Shown here piece by piece: positions 24,038 to 33,057 of a DNA stretch of 64,000 nt (its first letter is position 1; each line of letters opens with the position of its first letter). The notes beneath the pieces are model-generated. The model saw only the letters and a list, made by a program, of their open reading frames with translations. It searched no databases and was not told the origin of the DNA. Both the position numbers and the translations under genes were made by a program. The stretch comes from JAPLJC01 sp963697965 (GTDB lineage: Bacteria > Desulfobacterota > Desulfobaccia > Desulfobaccales > 0-14-0-80-60-11). The stretch lies in the NCBI GenBank assembly GCA_963697965.1, contig OY969108.1, positions 3,381,515-3,445,514 on the forward strand, in the 5' to 3' direction.

Positions 24038-24832
24038 TTAATACTTCGAGAGGCTATCCCTGAGATCTAACATCCGCTGCTGGTTTACCCTGATCAGGCC
24101 CATGCTTGGCCGGTTGAGATCGATAATCACCATAATCACCGCGGAGATGAGGATCGACAATATTATCGTCACGAAGAATTTTCGTACCCCGGATAGCCCG
24201 CATCCATAGCCGATCAGTCCGGTTGCCATAATCGCGACAAAATAGAGGAGTACCAGCGTGACCACGGGCACGTGGTTTTCCAGGGCGCTTATTCTCTTGG
24301 CGTTCAGGTCTATCATTTCGTTCAGAGACTGGAGAAATAATCCTGTCGTGACGGCTCGCGGATCCTTTTCGCCCAGGGCGGCGCCATCGGTCCACAACTG
24401 ATTCTGCAACCGTTCCGTCTTGTCTTTCACTTCCCGCAAGATCTTCTGGTTATTGCCTGCTTCATAAAATTCGAGTCGCACCTCGACATAGCGGCGCAAC
24501 AGGTTGGAGACCTCCTCTCGTGGCGGTTCCGGCAGCAGTTGGGCGCGCAGAAAGGTGGTGCCGATAGCATTGGACTCCTCCAGAACCACCTGCTTTCTCG
24601 CATCATAACGGGACACCGCCATCGAAAAAGTAAACCCGAGAAGCAGCGCCAGCAGCCCGAGAGTCGCGCCTTGAATCGTATATATCTGTGCTAGCGAGTG
24701 ATCGCCGATAGTTTCCTGACTCCGGCGCCCCAGCAGAAATCCAGCTTCGGTTGCCAGAAGGAAAAACCCAATACTGGCAACCAGAATGAGCCACAGGTTC
24801 ACATCATAGAACAATTCTTCAGGCACAACCAA
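24038..24832 (-). CDS. DUF4239 (bestrophin-like) membrane protein
   Basis: A 264-residue inner-membrane protein with two N-terminal membrane segments (LILVASIGFFLLATEAGFLLG; LGLLALLLGFTFSMAVSRY) and two C-terminal ones, separated by a helical region. ESNAIGTTFLRAQLLPEPPREEVSNLLRRYVEVRL is the DUF4239 hallmark, as is DLNRPSMGLIRVNQQRMLDL at the end. The family has a bestrophin-like arrangement and an unknown function; ion channel activity has been suggested. A second, distantly related copy lies at 30281-31045. It is the last gene of the run 25975-24038 (MarC, DUF202, DUF4239), all membrane proteins on the minus strand. Confidence 0.8.
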   Translation of the reverse strand: MVVPEELFYDVNLWLILVASIGFFLLATEAGFLLGRRSQETIGDHSLAQIYTIQGATLGLLALLLGFTFSMAVSRYDARKQVVLEESNAIGTTFLRAQLLPEPPREEVSNLLRRYVEVRLEFYEAGNNQKILREVKDKTERLQNQLWTDGAALGEKDPRAVTTGLFLQSLNEMIDLNAKRISALENHVPVVTLVLLYFVAIMATGLIGYGCGLSGVRKFFVTIILSILISAVIMVIIDLNRPSMGLIRVNQQRMLDLRDSLSKY

Positions 24833-24910
24833 CCTCTTGAGACTCTCAGGGTTTTCTTTACACCAGTTCTGGCCAGATGGAACCTAATACTCCCATCCCT
24901 GATCAGTCTG

Positions 24911-25312
24911 TTAAAGATTTTTCAAGATGGCGATGAAAGCAAAGAGACCGATGAGCAGCAATAAGATCGCGGTTACCATTACCACTGGCCGGAAGCCGGT
25001 ATATCGGAACTCCTCAAACTTGAGATGTTTCAGAATTCGCCAATGCTGAATGACCGCGGCGAGGAGACCGAAGATGCCGAGGGAGATAAAACTCAACCCG
25101 AAAATCATGGTGGTGTGAATGTGGCTGTCTGGGTGAATATGTTCGGCTTCGAGCAAAATATCCCTGAATTTGGCGATGCCAAATCCGAATCCAATCAGCG
25201 AAAGACAGGTGCGAATCCACGCCATGAGGGTCCGGTCAGCAGCCTCGCGAGTCCGCTCCTTGCCAAGTTCGTTGGAAACGTTCAGTTCCTTCGGAGGTTC
25301 ATCCCTATCCAT
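24911..25312 (-). CDS. DUF202/YidH-family small membrane protein
   Basis: A 133-residue protein with three membrane segments. The N-terminal NELGKERTREAADRTLMAWIRTCLSLIGFGFGIAKF matches DUF202 (YidH/YidG), in which the (E)RTxLAWxRTxL phrase is the hallmark. Function in bacteria is unknown; the fungal homologues are part of the VTC polyphosphate machinery. It begins 10 bases after the MarC-like gene ends, so the two are co-transcribed. Confidence 0.85.
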   Translation of the reverse strand: MDRDEPPKELNVSNELGKERTREAADRTLMAWIRTCLSLIGFGFGIAKFRDILLEAEHIHPDSHIHTTMIFGLSFISLGIFGLLAAVIQHWRILKHLKFEEFRYTGFRPVVMVTAILLLLIGLFAFIAILKNL

Positions 25313-25321
25313 ATCTTATCC

Positions 25322-25975
25322 CTATGAGACCAGAGGGGAGAGCGCCCCTAGCCGCACCAGACCATTAATTAGATATTGCGCCGCCAGGGCCGCCTGGAGC
25401 ACGGCCAGCACCCATCCGAACACTCGTTGCGCCAAAGGGGAGCCGTGCTTTGAAATCGCGTCGATGTTTAGCAGAGTGGCCAGGTTCAGCCCCATGATCA
25501 CCAGTAATGCCGCCAAGACGATGCCTCTTTGAGTCCAGTCGCTCCCGGCGATAGCCATGAACGCGGTAATGGCCGCAATGCCGGGAGCAGTGACCAGGGC
25601 GGGAATGGCCAGGGGAAAGCTGGCAATTTCCAGGGATGGCGGAGGCTGACCAGCGGCCTGCGGGATGGGCGAGGGCGCTACCCTCAGCGGTTGCATGATC
25701 AGCTGTAATGCCTGGCAGAAAAGGATGATGCTGCCGGTGATGACCACCGCGGCAACCGAAACATGCCAATTTTCCAATACGAGGTCACCCAGCAGGGCCA
25801 CCGCTAGAACGATGATGGTGGCAATTGCTGTGGCCCGCCAGGCCACGGCCCGGCGAAAGGCGGGGTCGGTCCCCTGGGTCAACTGCGCAAAAGGGGCGAT
25901 GGCCTTGAGCGGACCCAGGGTTAAAAAGAAGAAGATCAAGGCGTCAGAAATCGGGACGTGCGACCAAGGACCCAT
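25322..25975 (-). CDS. MarC-family (UPF0056) membrane protein
   Basis: A 217-residue protein with six membrane segments of the MarC family: FFLTLGPLKAIAPFAQLTQGTDPAFRR at the N-terminus (the family's NP...P loop area), GSIILFCQALQLI in the middle and NLATLLNIDAISKHGSPLAQRVFGWVLAVLQAALAAQYLINGL at the C-terminus. Function is unknown; despite the name, MarC is not a proven drug exporter. It follows the sulfatase gene on the same strand after about 130 bases, with an inverted repeat between, and leads the DUF202-DUF4239 pair. Confidence 0.85.
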   Translation of the reverse strand: MGPWSHVPISDALIFFFLTLGPLKAIAPFAQLTQGTDPAFRRAVAWRATAIATIIVLAVALLGDLVLENWHVSVAAVVITGSIILFCQALQLIMQPLRVAPSPIPQAAGQPPPSLEIASFPLAIPALVTAPGIAAITAFMAIAGSDWTQRGIVLAALLVIMGLNLATLLNIDAISKHGSPLAQRVFGWVLAVLQAALAAQYLINGLVRLGALSPLVS

Positions 25976-26041
25976 ACAAAACCTCTCACCTTAGTGGGGT
26001 TTCCTGCATCAACCTAATTTTCCCTTTTGCCTGGTGCAAAC

Positions 26042-26083
26042 TGCCTCCGCAGATCCAAAGAATTCCGTGGACCTGCGGAGGCA
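26042..26083 (-). other. 11-bp inverted repeat after the sulfatase gene
   Basis: TGCCTCCGCAG (26042-26052) and its exact complement (26073-26083) flank a 20-base loop just beyond the sulfatase stop. No T-tract follows on the minus strand. It may mark the transcript end or a protein-binding site. Confidence 0.5.
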
Positions 26084-26107
26084 AGGTTTTACTAAGGCGC
26101 GGCAGCG

Positions 26108-27601
26108 TCAGTGGCTACCGGCGCCCCCCAGGAGCTTCTGCAACACCTGGTCGATGGTGAAGCTCGCGGCCTTCTGGCGCGGGGGATACTCCTTGAAGGT
26201 CATCAGGAATTCCCCCACGAATTTCTGCGCCGGCAGAATGAGGTAGACGTGATCGATAATCCAGTCCCAGTAGGTATTCGAGGTGATGTCGGCCCGCTCG
26301 AAAGGGTCGGTGCGCAGGTTGAAGAGCTTCGGAAACCGCAGCGGCACCAACGGCTCCTGCCAGATCCGCAGGGTGCCTACCATCCGCTGCTCCATGAAGA
26401 TCAACTTCCAGTTGTCGTAGCGCAGGGCCATCAGGTCGCCGTCGTCGGAGAAGTAGAAATACTCCATCCGGGGGCTCTTCTTTACCTCGCCTTTCAAGAA
26501 AGGCAGGAGGTTGTAACCGTCCAGATGCACCTTGAAGGTCTTGGCGCCGGCCTGATGACCTTTGAGGAGTTTCTCCTTGATGTTCGGATCCCCGGCGGCG
26601 GCCAGGAAGGTGGGTAACCAGTCCATGTGGCTGACGATCTCGGTGGATACGGTGCCGGGCTTGATCTTGCCGGGCCAGCGCATCATGGCCGGAACCCGGA
26701 AGGCCCCCTCCCAGTTGGAGTCCTTCTCGTTGCGGAAAGGCGTCATAGCGCCGTCAGGCCAGGAGTTCATATGCGGCCCGTTGTCGGTGCTGTACATGAC
26801 GATGGTGTTGTCGGCGATCCCCAGGTCATCCAGTTGCTGCAGCAGGGCGCCCACGCACTTATCGTGGTCGATCATGACGTCGTGGTATTCCGACTGCCAG
26901 CGGCCGGACTGGCCCAGGCTCTCGGGCTTGGCATGGGTCCGCAAGTGCATGTGCGAGGTGTTGAACCACACGAAGAAAGGCTTATCGGCCTTGGCCTGGC
27001 GGTCGATGTATTCCGTGGCCGCGGCCAGGACCTCATCGTCGATGGTCTCCATCCGCTTTTTGGTCAGCTGGCCGGTGTCTTCGATGCGGCCGTCGGCGTA
27101 ACAGCGAAGCACGCCCCGGGGTCCGTAGTTTTTCTTGAAGTTGGGAAAATCTGCCTCCGGAGGATAGTCGCGCAGTTCCGGCTCCTCGCAAGCATTTAAG
27201 TGGTACAGGAAGCCGAAGAACTCGTCGAACCCGTGCTTCGTGGGCAGGAATTCGTCCTTGTCGCCCAGGTGATTCTTGCCGAACTGCCCGGTGGCGTAGC
27301 CCAGCGGCTTCAGCAGCTCGGCGATGGTGGGATCTTCGCCGTGCAGGCCCAGGTCGGCTCCCGGCATCCCCACCTTGCTCAATCCGGTGCGGAAGACGCT
27401 TTGGCCGGTGATGAACGCCGAACGCCCCGCGGTGCAGCTCTGCTCGCCGTAACAATCGGTGAACATGATCCCTTCTGCCGCGATACGGTCGATGTTCGGC
27501 GTCCGGTAGCCCATCATGCCGTGACTGTAGGCACTGATGTTCCACATGCCGATATCATCTCCCCAGATGACCAGAATGTTGGGTTGCTTCTCTGCTGGCA
27601 T
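26108..27601 (-). CDS. Cys-type sulfatase (arylsulfatase family)
   Basis: A 497-residue alkaline-phosphatase-fold sulfatase that hydrolyses sulfate esters. Metal-binding DD at residues 15-16 (IWGDDIG), formylglycine motif CTAGR at 56-60 (Cys56 is the residue converted), and the later STDNGPHMNSWPDG metal site. The Cys in the motif means maturation can be done by the radical-SAM maturase encoded just upstream on the same strand. There is no signal peptide when translation starts at the ATG at 27601, which has an ideal AAAGGAGG site; an earlier ATG in frame would overlap the maturase end. So the enzyme is likely cytoplasmic, unlike most sulfatases. The natural substrate is unknown. A C-terminal relic of a second sulfatase lies at 40837-41001. 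Confidence 0.92.
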   Translation of the reverse strand: MPAEKQPNILVIWGDDIGMWNISAYSHGMMGYRTPNIDRIAAEGIMFTDCYGEQSCTAGRSAFITGQSVFRTGLSKVGMPGADLGLHGEDPTIAELLKPLGYATGQFGKNHLGDKDEFLPTKHGFDEFFGFLYHLNACEEPELRDYPPEADFPNFKKNYGPRGVLRCYADGRIEDTGQLTKKRMETIDDEVLAAATEYIDRQAKADKPFFVWFNTSHMHLRTHAKPESLGQSGRWQSEYHDVMIDHDKCVGALLQQLDDLGIADNTIVMYSTDNGPHMNSWPDGAMTPFRNEKDSNWEGAFRVPAMMRWPGKIKPGTVSTEIVSHMDWLPTFLAAAGDPNIKEKLLKGHQAGAKTFKVHLDGYNLLPFLKGEVKKSPRMEYFYFSDDGDLMALRYDNWKLIFMEQRMVGTLRIWQEPLVPLRFPKLFNLRTDPFERADITSNTYWDWIIDHVYLILPAQKFVGEFLMTFKEYPPRQKAASFTIDQVLQKLLGGAGSH

Positions 27602-27692
27602 AAATCCTCCTTTTAGGGTGCAATAAAACAATTGATCAATATGCCGTAAATCCTGGTTTAAAGCTTTCACGGCATGGTTGGAGCTGCGTTGA

Positions 27693-29024
27693 CTACAAAG
27701 AAGTTCTGCCGGCTTGGCCAGTTGCCTCGCGGCCGTGACATTTCTTGAACTTGCGGCCACTGCCGCAGGGGCAGGGATCATTGCGGCCGGTTTTGGCAGA
27801 CGCCTGGGGCGGCCTGCCATCCTGGTCAGCAAGAACTTGCATGACCTGCGCGGCCGGGTATCCCCGGCGCAGCAAACCGGCCAGGATCTTCAGGGGACGG
27901 TCTACGTGGTGGAAGAAGGCCCGATAACCCGCACACAGGTAATTCAACCCCGGTTCCCCATCCGGAGCGGTGAGAAACCGATTCTTGGGACATTCACCCT
28001 TACAGGCAAACCCCACCTCGCATTCCCGGCAATAACGGGGGAGGGTTTCCAGCTTGCCGCGGCCAAAGAGGCGCTGCTGATCGGAGCTTGCCAACTCCAT
28101 CATGTGCTTTTGGCGGATGTTGCCCAGCAGGTGCTTGGGCTCGACAAAATGATCGCAGGAGTAGAGATCGCCGTTGTGCTCCAGGGCAAGTCCATGCCCG
28201 CAGGTGGCATCGAAGACGCACATGCCGGAGGAGGGCAGGCGCAGCCAGTTTCTCACGTTGGCCTCGAAGGTCTGGACGAATACCCGGCCCACGTCCTTCC
28301 TGACCCATTCGTCAAAAATGGCGGTCAGGAAATTACCGAGCTGTTCCGGCCGCACCGAACGCTCCGAAACGGTGGTCCCTTCCTGGCAGAGCGAGACCCC
28401 CTCTTCATTGAGGCGTTCAATCGCCGGAATGAACTGCATCCAGGCGGCGCCGGCTTCGTCCCGGAGAAAGCGGTAAACCTCGAGGGGGTGGTCAGCGTTG
28501 AGCCGATTAACGGTGGTCAGAATATTGTAGTCCACCCCATGCTTCTGTAACAGCCGGAGGCCTCGCAGCACCCGGTCAAAGGTTGGCCTGCCGCTCTTGT
28601 CCACCCGGTGGGCATCGTGCAGTTCGCGCGGACCGTCGATGCTGATGCCGATGAGGAAGCCGTGCTCGCGGAAGAACTCGCACCATTCGTCGTTCAGGAG
28701 AGTGCCGTTGGTTTGTAAGGTGTTCTCGAAGACCATGTCCGGCCGCTGGTAATGGTTCTGGTATTCAAGGGCGCGCCTATAAAAGTCGAGGCCCATCAGG
28801 GTAGGTTCTCCACCCTGCCAGGCCACCGTCACCGTATCGGCGCGATGGGACTCGATGAGCTGCCGGATATAGGTCTCCAGAACCTCGTCACTCATGCGAA
28901 AGCGACTGCCGGGGTAGAGCCGTTCTTTATTTAGAAAAAAGCAATAGGAGCAGTGCAGGTTGCAAGTTGCCCCGGTGGGCTTGGCCAACACGTGGATTCG
29001 AGGGGGTAGGTTTTCATTGGTCAT
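27693..29024 (-). CDS. Anaerobic sulfatase-maturating radical SAM enzyme with SEC-C tail
   Basis: A 443-residue anSME. The radical SAM motif CNLHCSYC is near residue 21, the SAM-binding GGEP follows (AWQGGEPTL), and the SPASM-type auxiliary clusters are shown by CVFDATCGHG...YSCDHF and CRECEVGFACKGECPKNR. It converts the motif Cys of sulfatases to formylglycine without oxygen. The last 30 residues form a SEC-C zinc motif (RNDPCPCGSGRKFKKCHG), a common add-on in this family. It is upstream of the sulfatase on the same strand, 91 bases apart, so enzyme and substrate are encoded together. A TTG at 29063 is an alternative start, but the protein likeness begins after the ATG at 29024. Confidence 0.93.
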   Translation of the reverse strand: MTNENLPPRIHVLAKPTGATCNLHCSYCFFLNKERLYPGSRFRMSDEVLETYIRQLIESHRADTVTVAWQGGEPTLMGLDFYRRALEYQNHYQRPDMVFENTLQTNGTLLNDEWCEFFREHGFLIGISIDGPRELHDAHRVDKSGRPTFDRVLRGLRLLQKHGVDYNILTTVNRLNADHPLEVYRFLRDEAGAAWMQFIPAIERLNEEGVSLCQEGTTVSERSVRPEQLGNFLTAIFDEWVRKDVGRVFVQTFEANVRNWLRLPSSGMCVFDATCGHGLALEHNGDLYSCDHFVEPKHLLGNIRQKHMMELASSDQQRLFGRGKLETLPRYCRECEVGFACKGECPKNRFLTAPDGEPGLNYLCAGYRAFFHHVDRPLKILAGLLRRGYPAAQVMQVLADQDGRPPQASAKTGRNDPCPCGSGRKFKKCHGREATGQAGRTSL

Positions 29025-29246
29025 CAAGAGGGCTCTTAAAGGTGAGAAGGCTTGGGACGGCAATGAATAGGCGAAAGATAGTGCCTATTGAGCCGTTGTC
29101 AAGAGGTGCCTCCGAAAGAGGCCCCGGGAAAAAGGATATCATTCGTGAAGTTATGATCTAGATTTTAATTTAAATTCATGTAAATTCCTGTATGATGAAT
29201 TTCCTGTCGCCGCCTTGCCTGGGGCTGCTTGGGGAGGAGGGGTGTA

Positions 29247-30242
29247 ATGAGGAGCTTGAAGACCATAATTACCATCTTTCTGTTCCTCACTTTAAGTACC
29301 GCCGCTTATCCGCAAGAAGACCCAGGCACAGCCAGGGAACAGCCAGGCTCTGTCAAGGAAGAGCCGGGCCCAGCCCAGGAGAAGGCGGCTGACGCTAAAG
29401 AGGATAACTGCCTCCCCTTCCAAAGAGAGGGCTGGCAGTTCTTTCTGGCCCCGTATTTATGGGTTCCGGGCCTTTATGCCGATGTCAGCCACCAAGGCCA
29501 ATTTAGCGGCACCACCATAGTGGATGTGCCCTGGTACGACGTCGTGCCCCTGCTTTTCAGCAAGGCCATAGGGGGCATGGGCCGGGTGGAGATCTGGAAC
29601 GGCAGGTGGGGTCTATTTTCCGACACCAATTTTGTCTATGTCGGAGAGTCCGTCACTGCCGGCGGCGCCACGGAACTAAAACTGAATCCCAGACGCCTGC
29701 CCATAACCATTCCGGTTAAGCTGCAACTCTCGGGCGACGCCAAGTTTTGGACGCGACTCCTGTTCCAGGATGTGGGAGTCCGCTATTTGCTGGGTGCGTC
29801 CCCCTCAGTGCCGAGAAACCGCTGCCCGTGCTGACCTGCGAGCTCTTAGGCGGCCTCCGTTACACTTATTTAAACCAGGACACCAGCCTTGGGCCTGAAT
29901 GCCACCCTAACCGGACCTTTGGGTAACGTGCAAATAAGCAGGGGCGGATCTTTTTTCGATTCTGCAAGCTTTTCGGTTGTGGAACCGCTCATAGGACTGC
30001 GCCTTGGCTTCTGGTTGACCCCGAAGCTTAACCTCATATTAAAAGCCGACTGCGGCGGCTTCGGCTTTGTCGCTGACAACAACGTGGACAGTGTTATTGA
30101 GGGCTTGGTGGGTTACCAGGTGACTAAAAGTATTCGTATCTATGCAGGCTATCGCGGCCGTTATGCTTCGGGCAGTACTGATGATGTCGCAGTCCATGGC
30201 TGGTTGCAGGGCCCCATGCTGGGGTCGGTTTTCAGTTTCTAG
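29247..30242 (+). pseudogene. Outer-membrane beta-barrel protein, frame interrupted twice
   Basis: Signal peptide (MRSLKTIITIFLFLTLSTAAYPQ), an Glu/Lys/Pro-rich spacer and then a barrel: WQFFLAPYLWVPGLYADVSHQGQF, WNGRWGLFSDTNFVYVGES, and near the end GYQVTKSIRIYAGYRGRYASGS and a C-terminal Phe (SVFSF). The frame stops at 29834, but between about 29800 and 29890 another frame reads AEKPLPVLTCELLGGLRYTYLNQDTSLG, a clear barrel strand, after which the first frame resumes. One missing C in the run at 29800-29804 and one extra base near 29888-29893 would repair it. It precedes a DUF4239 gene and the MCE lipid-transport operon, so it could be an outer-membrane partner. ATG 29247 follows GGAGGAGG. 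Confidence 0.75.
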
Positions 30243-30280
30243 GGATCGGGACGCCGGCCTCTTATACCCGGAGGTAAAAC

Positions 30281-31045
30281 GTGAACGCACTGACAATTTC
30301 TTTGATCGCCTTTGCCTGCATTTTCGGTGGCACCCTGCTCGGTATGTTTCTTCGCACTATTCTGCCTGATCATCATGTGAGTGATGATTCCAAGGGCGCC
30401 GTGATGCTGGGGATCGGTATGATCGCCACGATGGCTGCCCTGGTCCTCGGCCTGTTGATTGCCTCGGCCAAGGGTAATTTTGATACGATGAGCAGTGAGC
30501 TCAGGCAGGCTGGGTCGCGGATCATCCTGCTCGACCGCCTTATGGCCCAATATGGACCGGAGACGAAGGCAACCCGTGATCTGCTGCACCTCAGCATCGC
30601 CCAAACGATCACGCGGGTATGGCCGGAAGACAATATCGGGCAAGCGATAACCGAGTCCGCTGACGGGAAGATTGTTCTCGAAACTGTCCAGGAGCAACTC
30701 CAGCAACTATCCCCGCGGAACGACGCCCAGCGCTGGCTTCAGTCTCAGGCCTTGCAGGTCAGCGTTGAACTTGCCGAAGGGCGCTGGCTCCTCATAGAGC
30801 AGATAGGGCAGAGGACGCTGCCGATGCCGTTCTTTGTGATGCTGGTTCTCTGGCTCATCATCATCTTCACCTGCTTTGGCCTGTTCTCCCCCTCCAATGG
30901 AACGGTAATTATCGTTTTGCTGGTCTGCGCCTTGTCGGCCGCGGGCGCACTCTTTCTGATCCTGGAGCTGGATACCCCGTACCAAGGGCTGATAAAGGTC
31001 TCCAGTGCGCCGCTACGCACCGCCCTCGCTAATCTCGGTAAGTAG
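30281..31045 (+). CDS. DUF4239 (bestrophin-like) membrane protein, second copy
   Basis: A 254-residue inner-membrane protein with two N-terminal and two C-terminal membrane segments, matching DUF4239: GMIATMAALVLGLLIASAKGNFDTMSSELRQAGSRIILLDRLM in the first half and LELDTPYQGLIKVSSAPLRTAL at the end, which is the family's DLDxPxxGLIxVS motif. GTG start after GGAGG. It is only weakly like the copy at 24038-24832. It opens the plus-strand group that continues with the MCE operon 66 bases later, hinting at a link with envelope lipid transport. Confidence 0.8.
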   Translation: MNALTISLIAFACIFGGTLLGMFLRTILPDHHVSDDSKGAVMLGIGMIATMAALVLGLLIASAKGNFDTMSSELRQAGSRIILLDRLMAQYGPETKATRDLLHLSIAQTITRVWPEDNIGQAITESADGKIVLETVQEQLQQLSPRNDAQRWLQSQALQVSVELAEGRWLLIEQIGQRTLPMPFFVMLVLWLIIIFTCFGLFSPSNGTVIIVLLVCALSAAGALFLILELDTPYQGLIKVSSAPLRTALANLGK

Positions 31046-31110
31046 ATCCTGGGCCGAGCGCAGTAGCAATAGATAACGGCCTCGTATCGCTGCTTTGGAG
31101 AAAAAAGCCC

Positions 31111-32244
31111 ATGACAACCCGTGGTGAAATAACCATAGAGCAACCTTCAGCAGACACGCTGAAGGTGATTCTTTCCGGTCAGTGGCAGTTGGGCGGTGAA
31201 CTGCCCGGGGCCGATAAGGTTCAGCAAAGGATCGAAGGCAGGCCGGGGGTTCGTAACCTGGTCTTTGACACCCGGGAACTGGCCCATTGGGACAGCGGGC
31301 TCTTGATCTTCCTGATAAATTTGCATGCATTCTGCTCCCAACAAAAAATCAGCCTCAACAGCGACGGACTGCCCCAAGGGGCGCAGAGACTGTTAGAATT
31401 GGCCTCGGCGGTACCGGAAAAGAAAGATGCCCGCAAGGCAGAGGGGCGGGTGTCGTTTCTCACCAGTTTGGGCAACCAAACCGTCGATTTCTTCCAATCC
31501 GCGGGTGAACTGCTGGAGTTCATCGGCGATGCGGTCATTGCCGTTCAGAGGCTGCTGCGCGGCAAGGCCCAGTACCGCCGCTCCGATCTGGGCTTAATCA
31601 TGCAATCTGTTAGCGCCCAGGCATTGCCCATCGTCTCCCTCATCTGTTTTTTGGTGGGATTAATCCTGGCGTTTATCGGCGCCATCCAGCTGCAGCTCTT
31701 CGGGGCCCAAATATATGTGGCCGATTTGGTGGGCATTGCCATGGTTCGCCTGATGGCGGCGATTATGACCGGCATCGTCATGGCCGGCCGCACGGGGGGG
31801 GCCTTTGCCGCTCAGCTTGGGACCATGCAGGTGAACCAGGAGATTGATGCCCTGAAAACCCTGGGCATATCGCCCATGGAGTTTCTGGTGCTGCCGCGTA
31901 TGCTGGCCCTGGCGCTGATGATGCCCCTGCTGTGTCTTTACGCCAATGTCATGGGCATACTGGGAGGCATGGTGGTGGGGGTATGGTTGCTCCATATCGG
32001 CTTCATACAATACTATAACGAGACAGCGAAGGCGGTCGGTCTCTGGAATCTGGGCATAGGCCTTTTTTCCGGCGCCGTGTTCGGCGTGATCGTGGCGCTG
32101 GCCGGCTGCATGCGGGGCATGCAGTGCGGCCGCAGCGCCGCGGCGGTGGGTGACGCGGCCACGTCCGCAGTGGTCACCGCCATTGTCGGAATCATCCTTT
32201 CCACCGCGGTGATCACCGTTTTGTGCAACATGCTGGGAATATGA
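31111..32244 (+). CDS. MCE transport permease with N-terminal STAS domain (MlaB-MlaE fusion)
   Basis: A 377-residue protein. Residues 1-110 form a STAS-like domain (LKVILSGQWQLGGELPGADKV...LVFDTRELAHWDSGLLIFLINLHAFC), equivalent to MlaB, fused to a MlaE-type permease with five to six membrane segments and the family phrase AGRTGGAFAAQLGTMQVNQEIDALKTLGISPMEFLVLPRMLAL. In E. coli these are separate proteins in the MlaFEDB complex that moves phospholipids across the inner membrane. It begins the operon MlaE-MlaF-MlaD-PqiC type. The fusion is common in Deltaproteobacteria-like genomes. Confidence 0.9.
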   Translation: MTTRGEITIEQPSADTLKVILSGQWQLGGELPGADKVQQRIEGRPGVRNLVFDTRELAHWDSGLLIFLINLHAFCSQQKISLNSDGLPQGAQRLLELASAVPEKKDARKAEGRVSFLTSLGNQTVDFFQSAGELLEFIGDAVIAVQRLLRGKAQYRRSDLGLIMQSVSAQALPIVSLICFLVGLILAFIGAIQLQLFGAQIYVADLVGIAMVRLMAAIMTGIVMAGRTGGAFAAQLGTMQVNQEIDALKTLGISPMEFLVLPRMLALALMMPLLCLYANVMGILGGMVVGVWLLHIGFIQYYNETAKAVGLWNLGIGLFSGAVFGVIVALAGCMRGMQCGRSAAAVGDAATSAVVTAIVGIILSTAVITVLCNMLGI

Positions 32245-32280
32245 GGGAATGTCACTACTGCGCCTCTGGATAAAGTGAAA

Positions 32281-33039
32281 ATGACGGAAAAAGAAGCCCA
32301 CCTAACTGTGCAGGATCTCACCATGGCCTATGGCGACTTTGTCATCATGAGGGACCTGACCTTTACCATAAACCGGGGGGACATCTTCATCATCATGGGC
32401 GGCAGCGGGTGCGGCAAGAGCACCATGATGACCATTTTAATCGGCTTGAAGGCCCCGGCCAAGGGTAAGGTCTTTTATGGAGATGTCGATTTCTGGGGAG
32501 CCGATCCAGAGACCCGCGACCGGATCATTCGCCGTGCCGGGGTGATGTACCAGAGCGGGGCGCTCTGGAGCTCCATGACCCTGGCCGAGAATATCGCCCT
32601 GCCCCTGGAGACCTATACGGATTTAAGCCCGGGCCAGATTAGTGAGGTTGTCAAACTGAAACTGGCGCTGGTGGGGATGGCCGGATTCGAAGAGTTTTAT
32701 CCCGCGGAGATCAGCGGTGGCATGCAGAAACGGGCTGGTATCGCCCGGGCCATGGCCCTGGATCCGGAAATCCTGTTTTTCGATGAGCCTTCAGCCGGGT
32801 TGGATCCGGTAAGCTCCCGCCGCCTGGATGACCTGATCCTGGAGTTGCGTGATAGCCTGGGCACCACCATGGTGGTGGTGACCCATGAGTTGGCCAGCAT
32901 ATTTGCGATTGGCAACAATTCCGTATTTTTGGATGTATCCCAACGAACCATGACGGCCACGGGCAATCCCAACCAGCTCTTGGCAGAAACCCGGGATCCC
33001 AATTTGCGCCTGTTTTTAACCCGGGGGGAGAAATCTTAA
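32281..33039 (+). CDS. mlaF: MCE transport ATPase MlaF
   Basis: A 252-residue ATPase. Walker A GGSGCGKST, signature ISGGMQKRAGIARAMA (the MlaF-type ISGGMxKRxxxARA), Walker B ILFFDEPSAGLDPVSS. It powers lipid transport with the MlaE-type permease upstream. A GTG at 32275 is an alternative start two codons earlier. No strong ribosome site is seen, so translation may be coupled to the gene before it, 36 bases away. Confidence 0.92.
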   Translation: MTEKEAHLTVQDLTMAYGDFVIMRDLTFTINRGDIFIIMGGSGCGKSTMMTILIGLKAPAKGKVFYGDVDFWGADPETRDRIIRRAGVMYQSGALWSSMTLAENIALPLETYTDLSPGQISEVVKLKLALVGMAGFEEFYPAEISGGMQKRAGIARAMALDPEILFFDEPSAGLDPVSSRRLDDLILELRDSLGTTMVVVTHELASIFAIGNNSVFLDVSQRTMTATGNPNQLLAETRDPNLRLFLTRGEKS

Positions 33040-33057
33040 CCGAGAGGATGGGGACAG

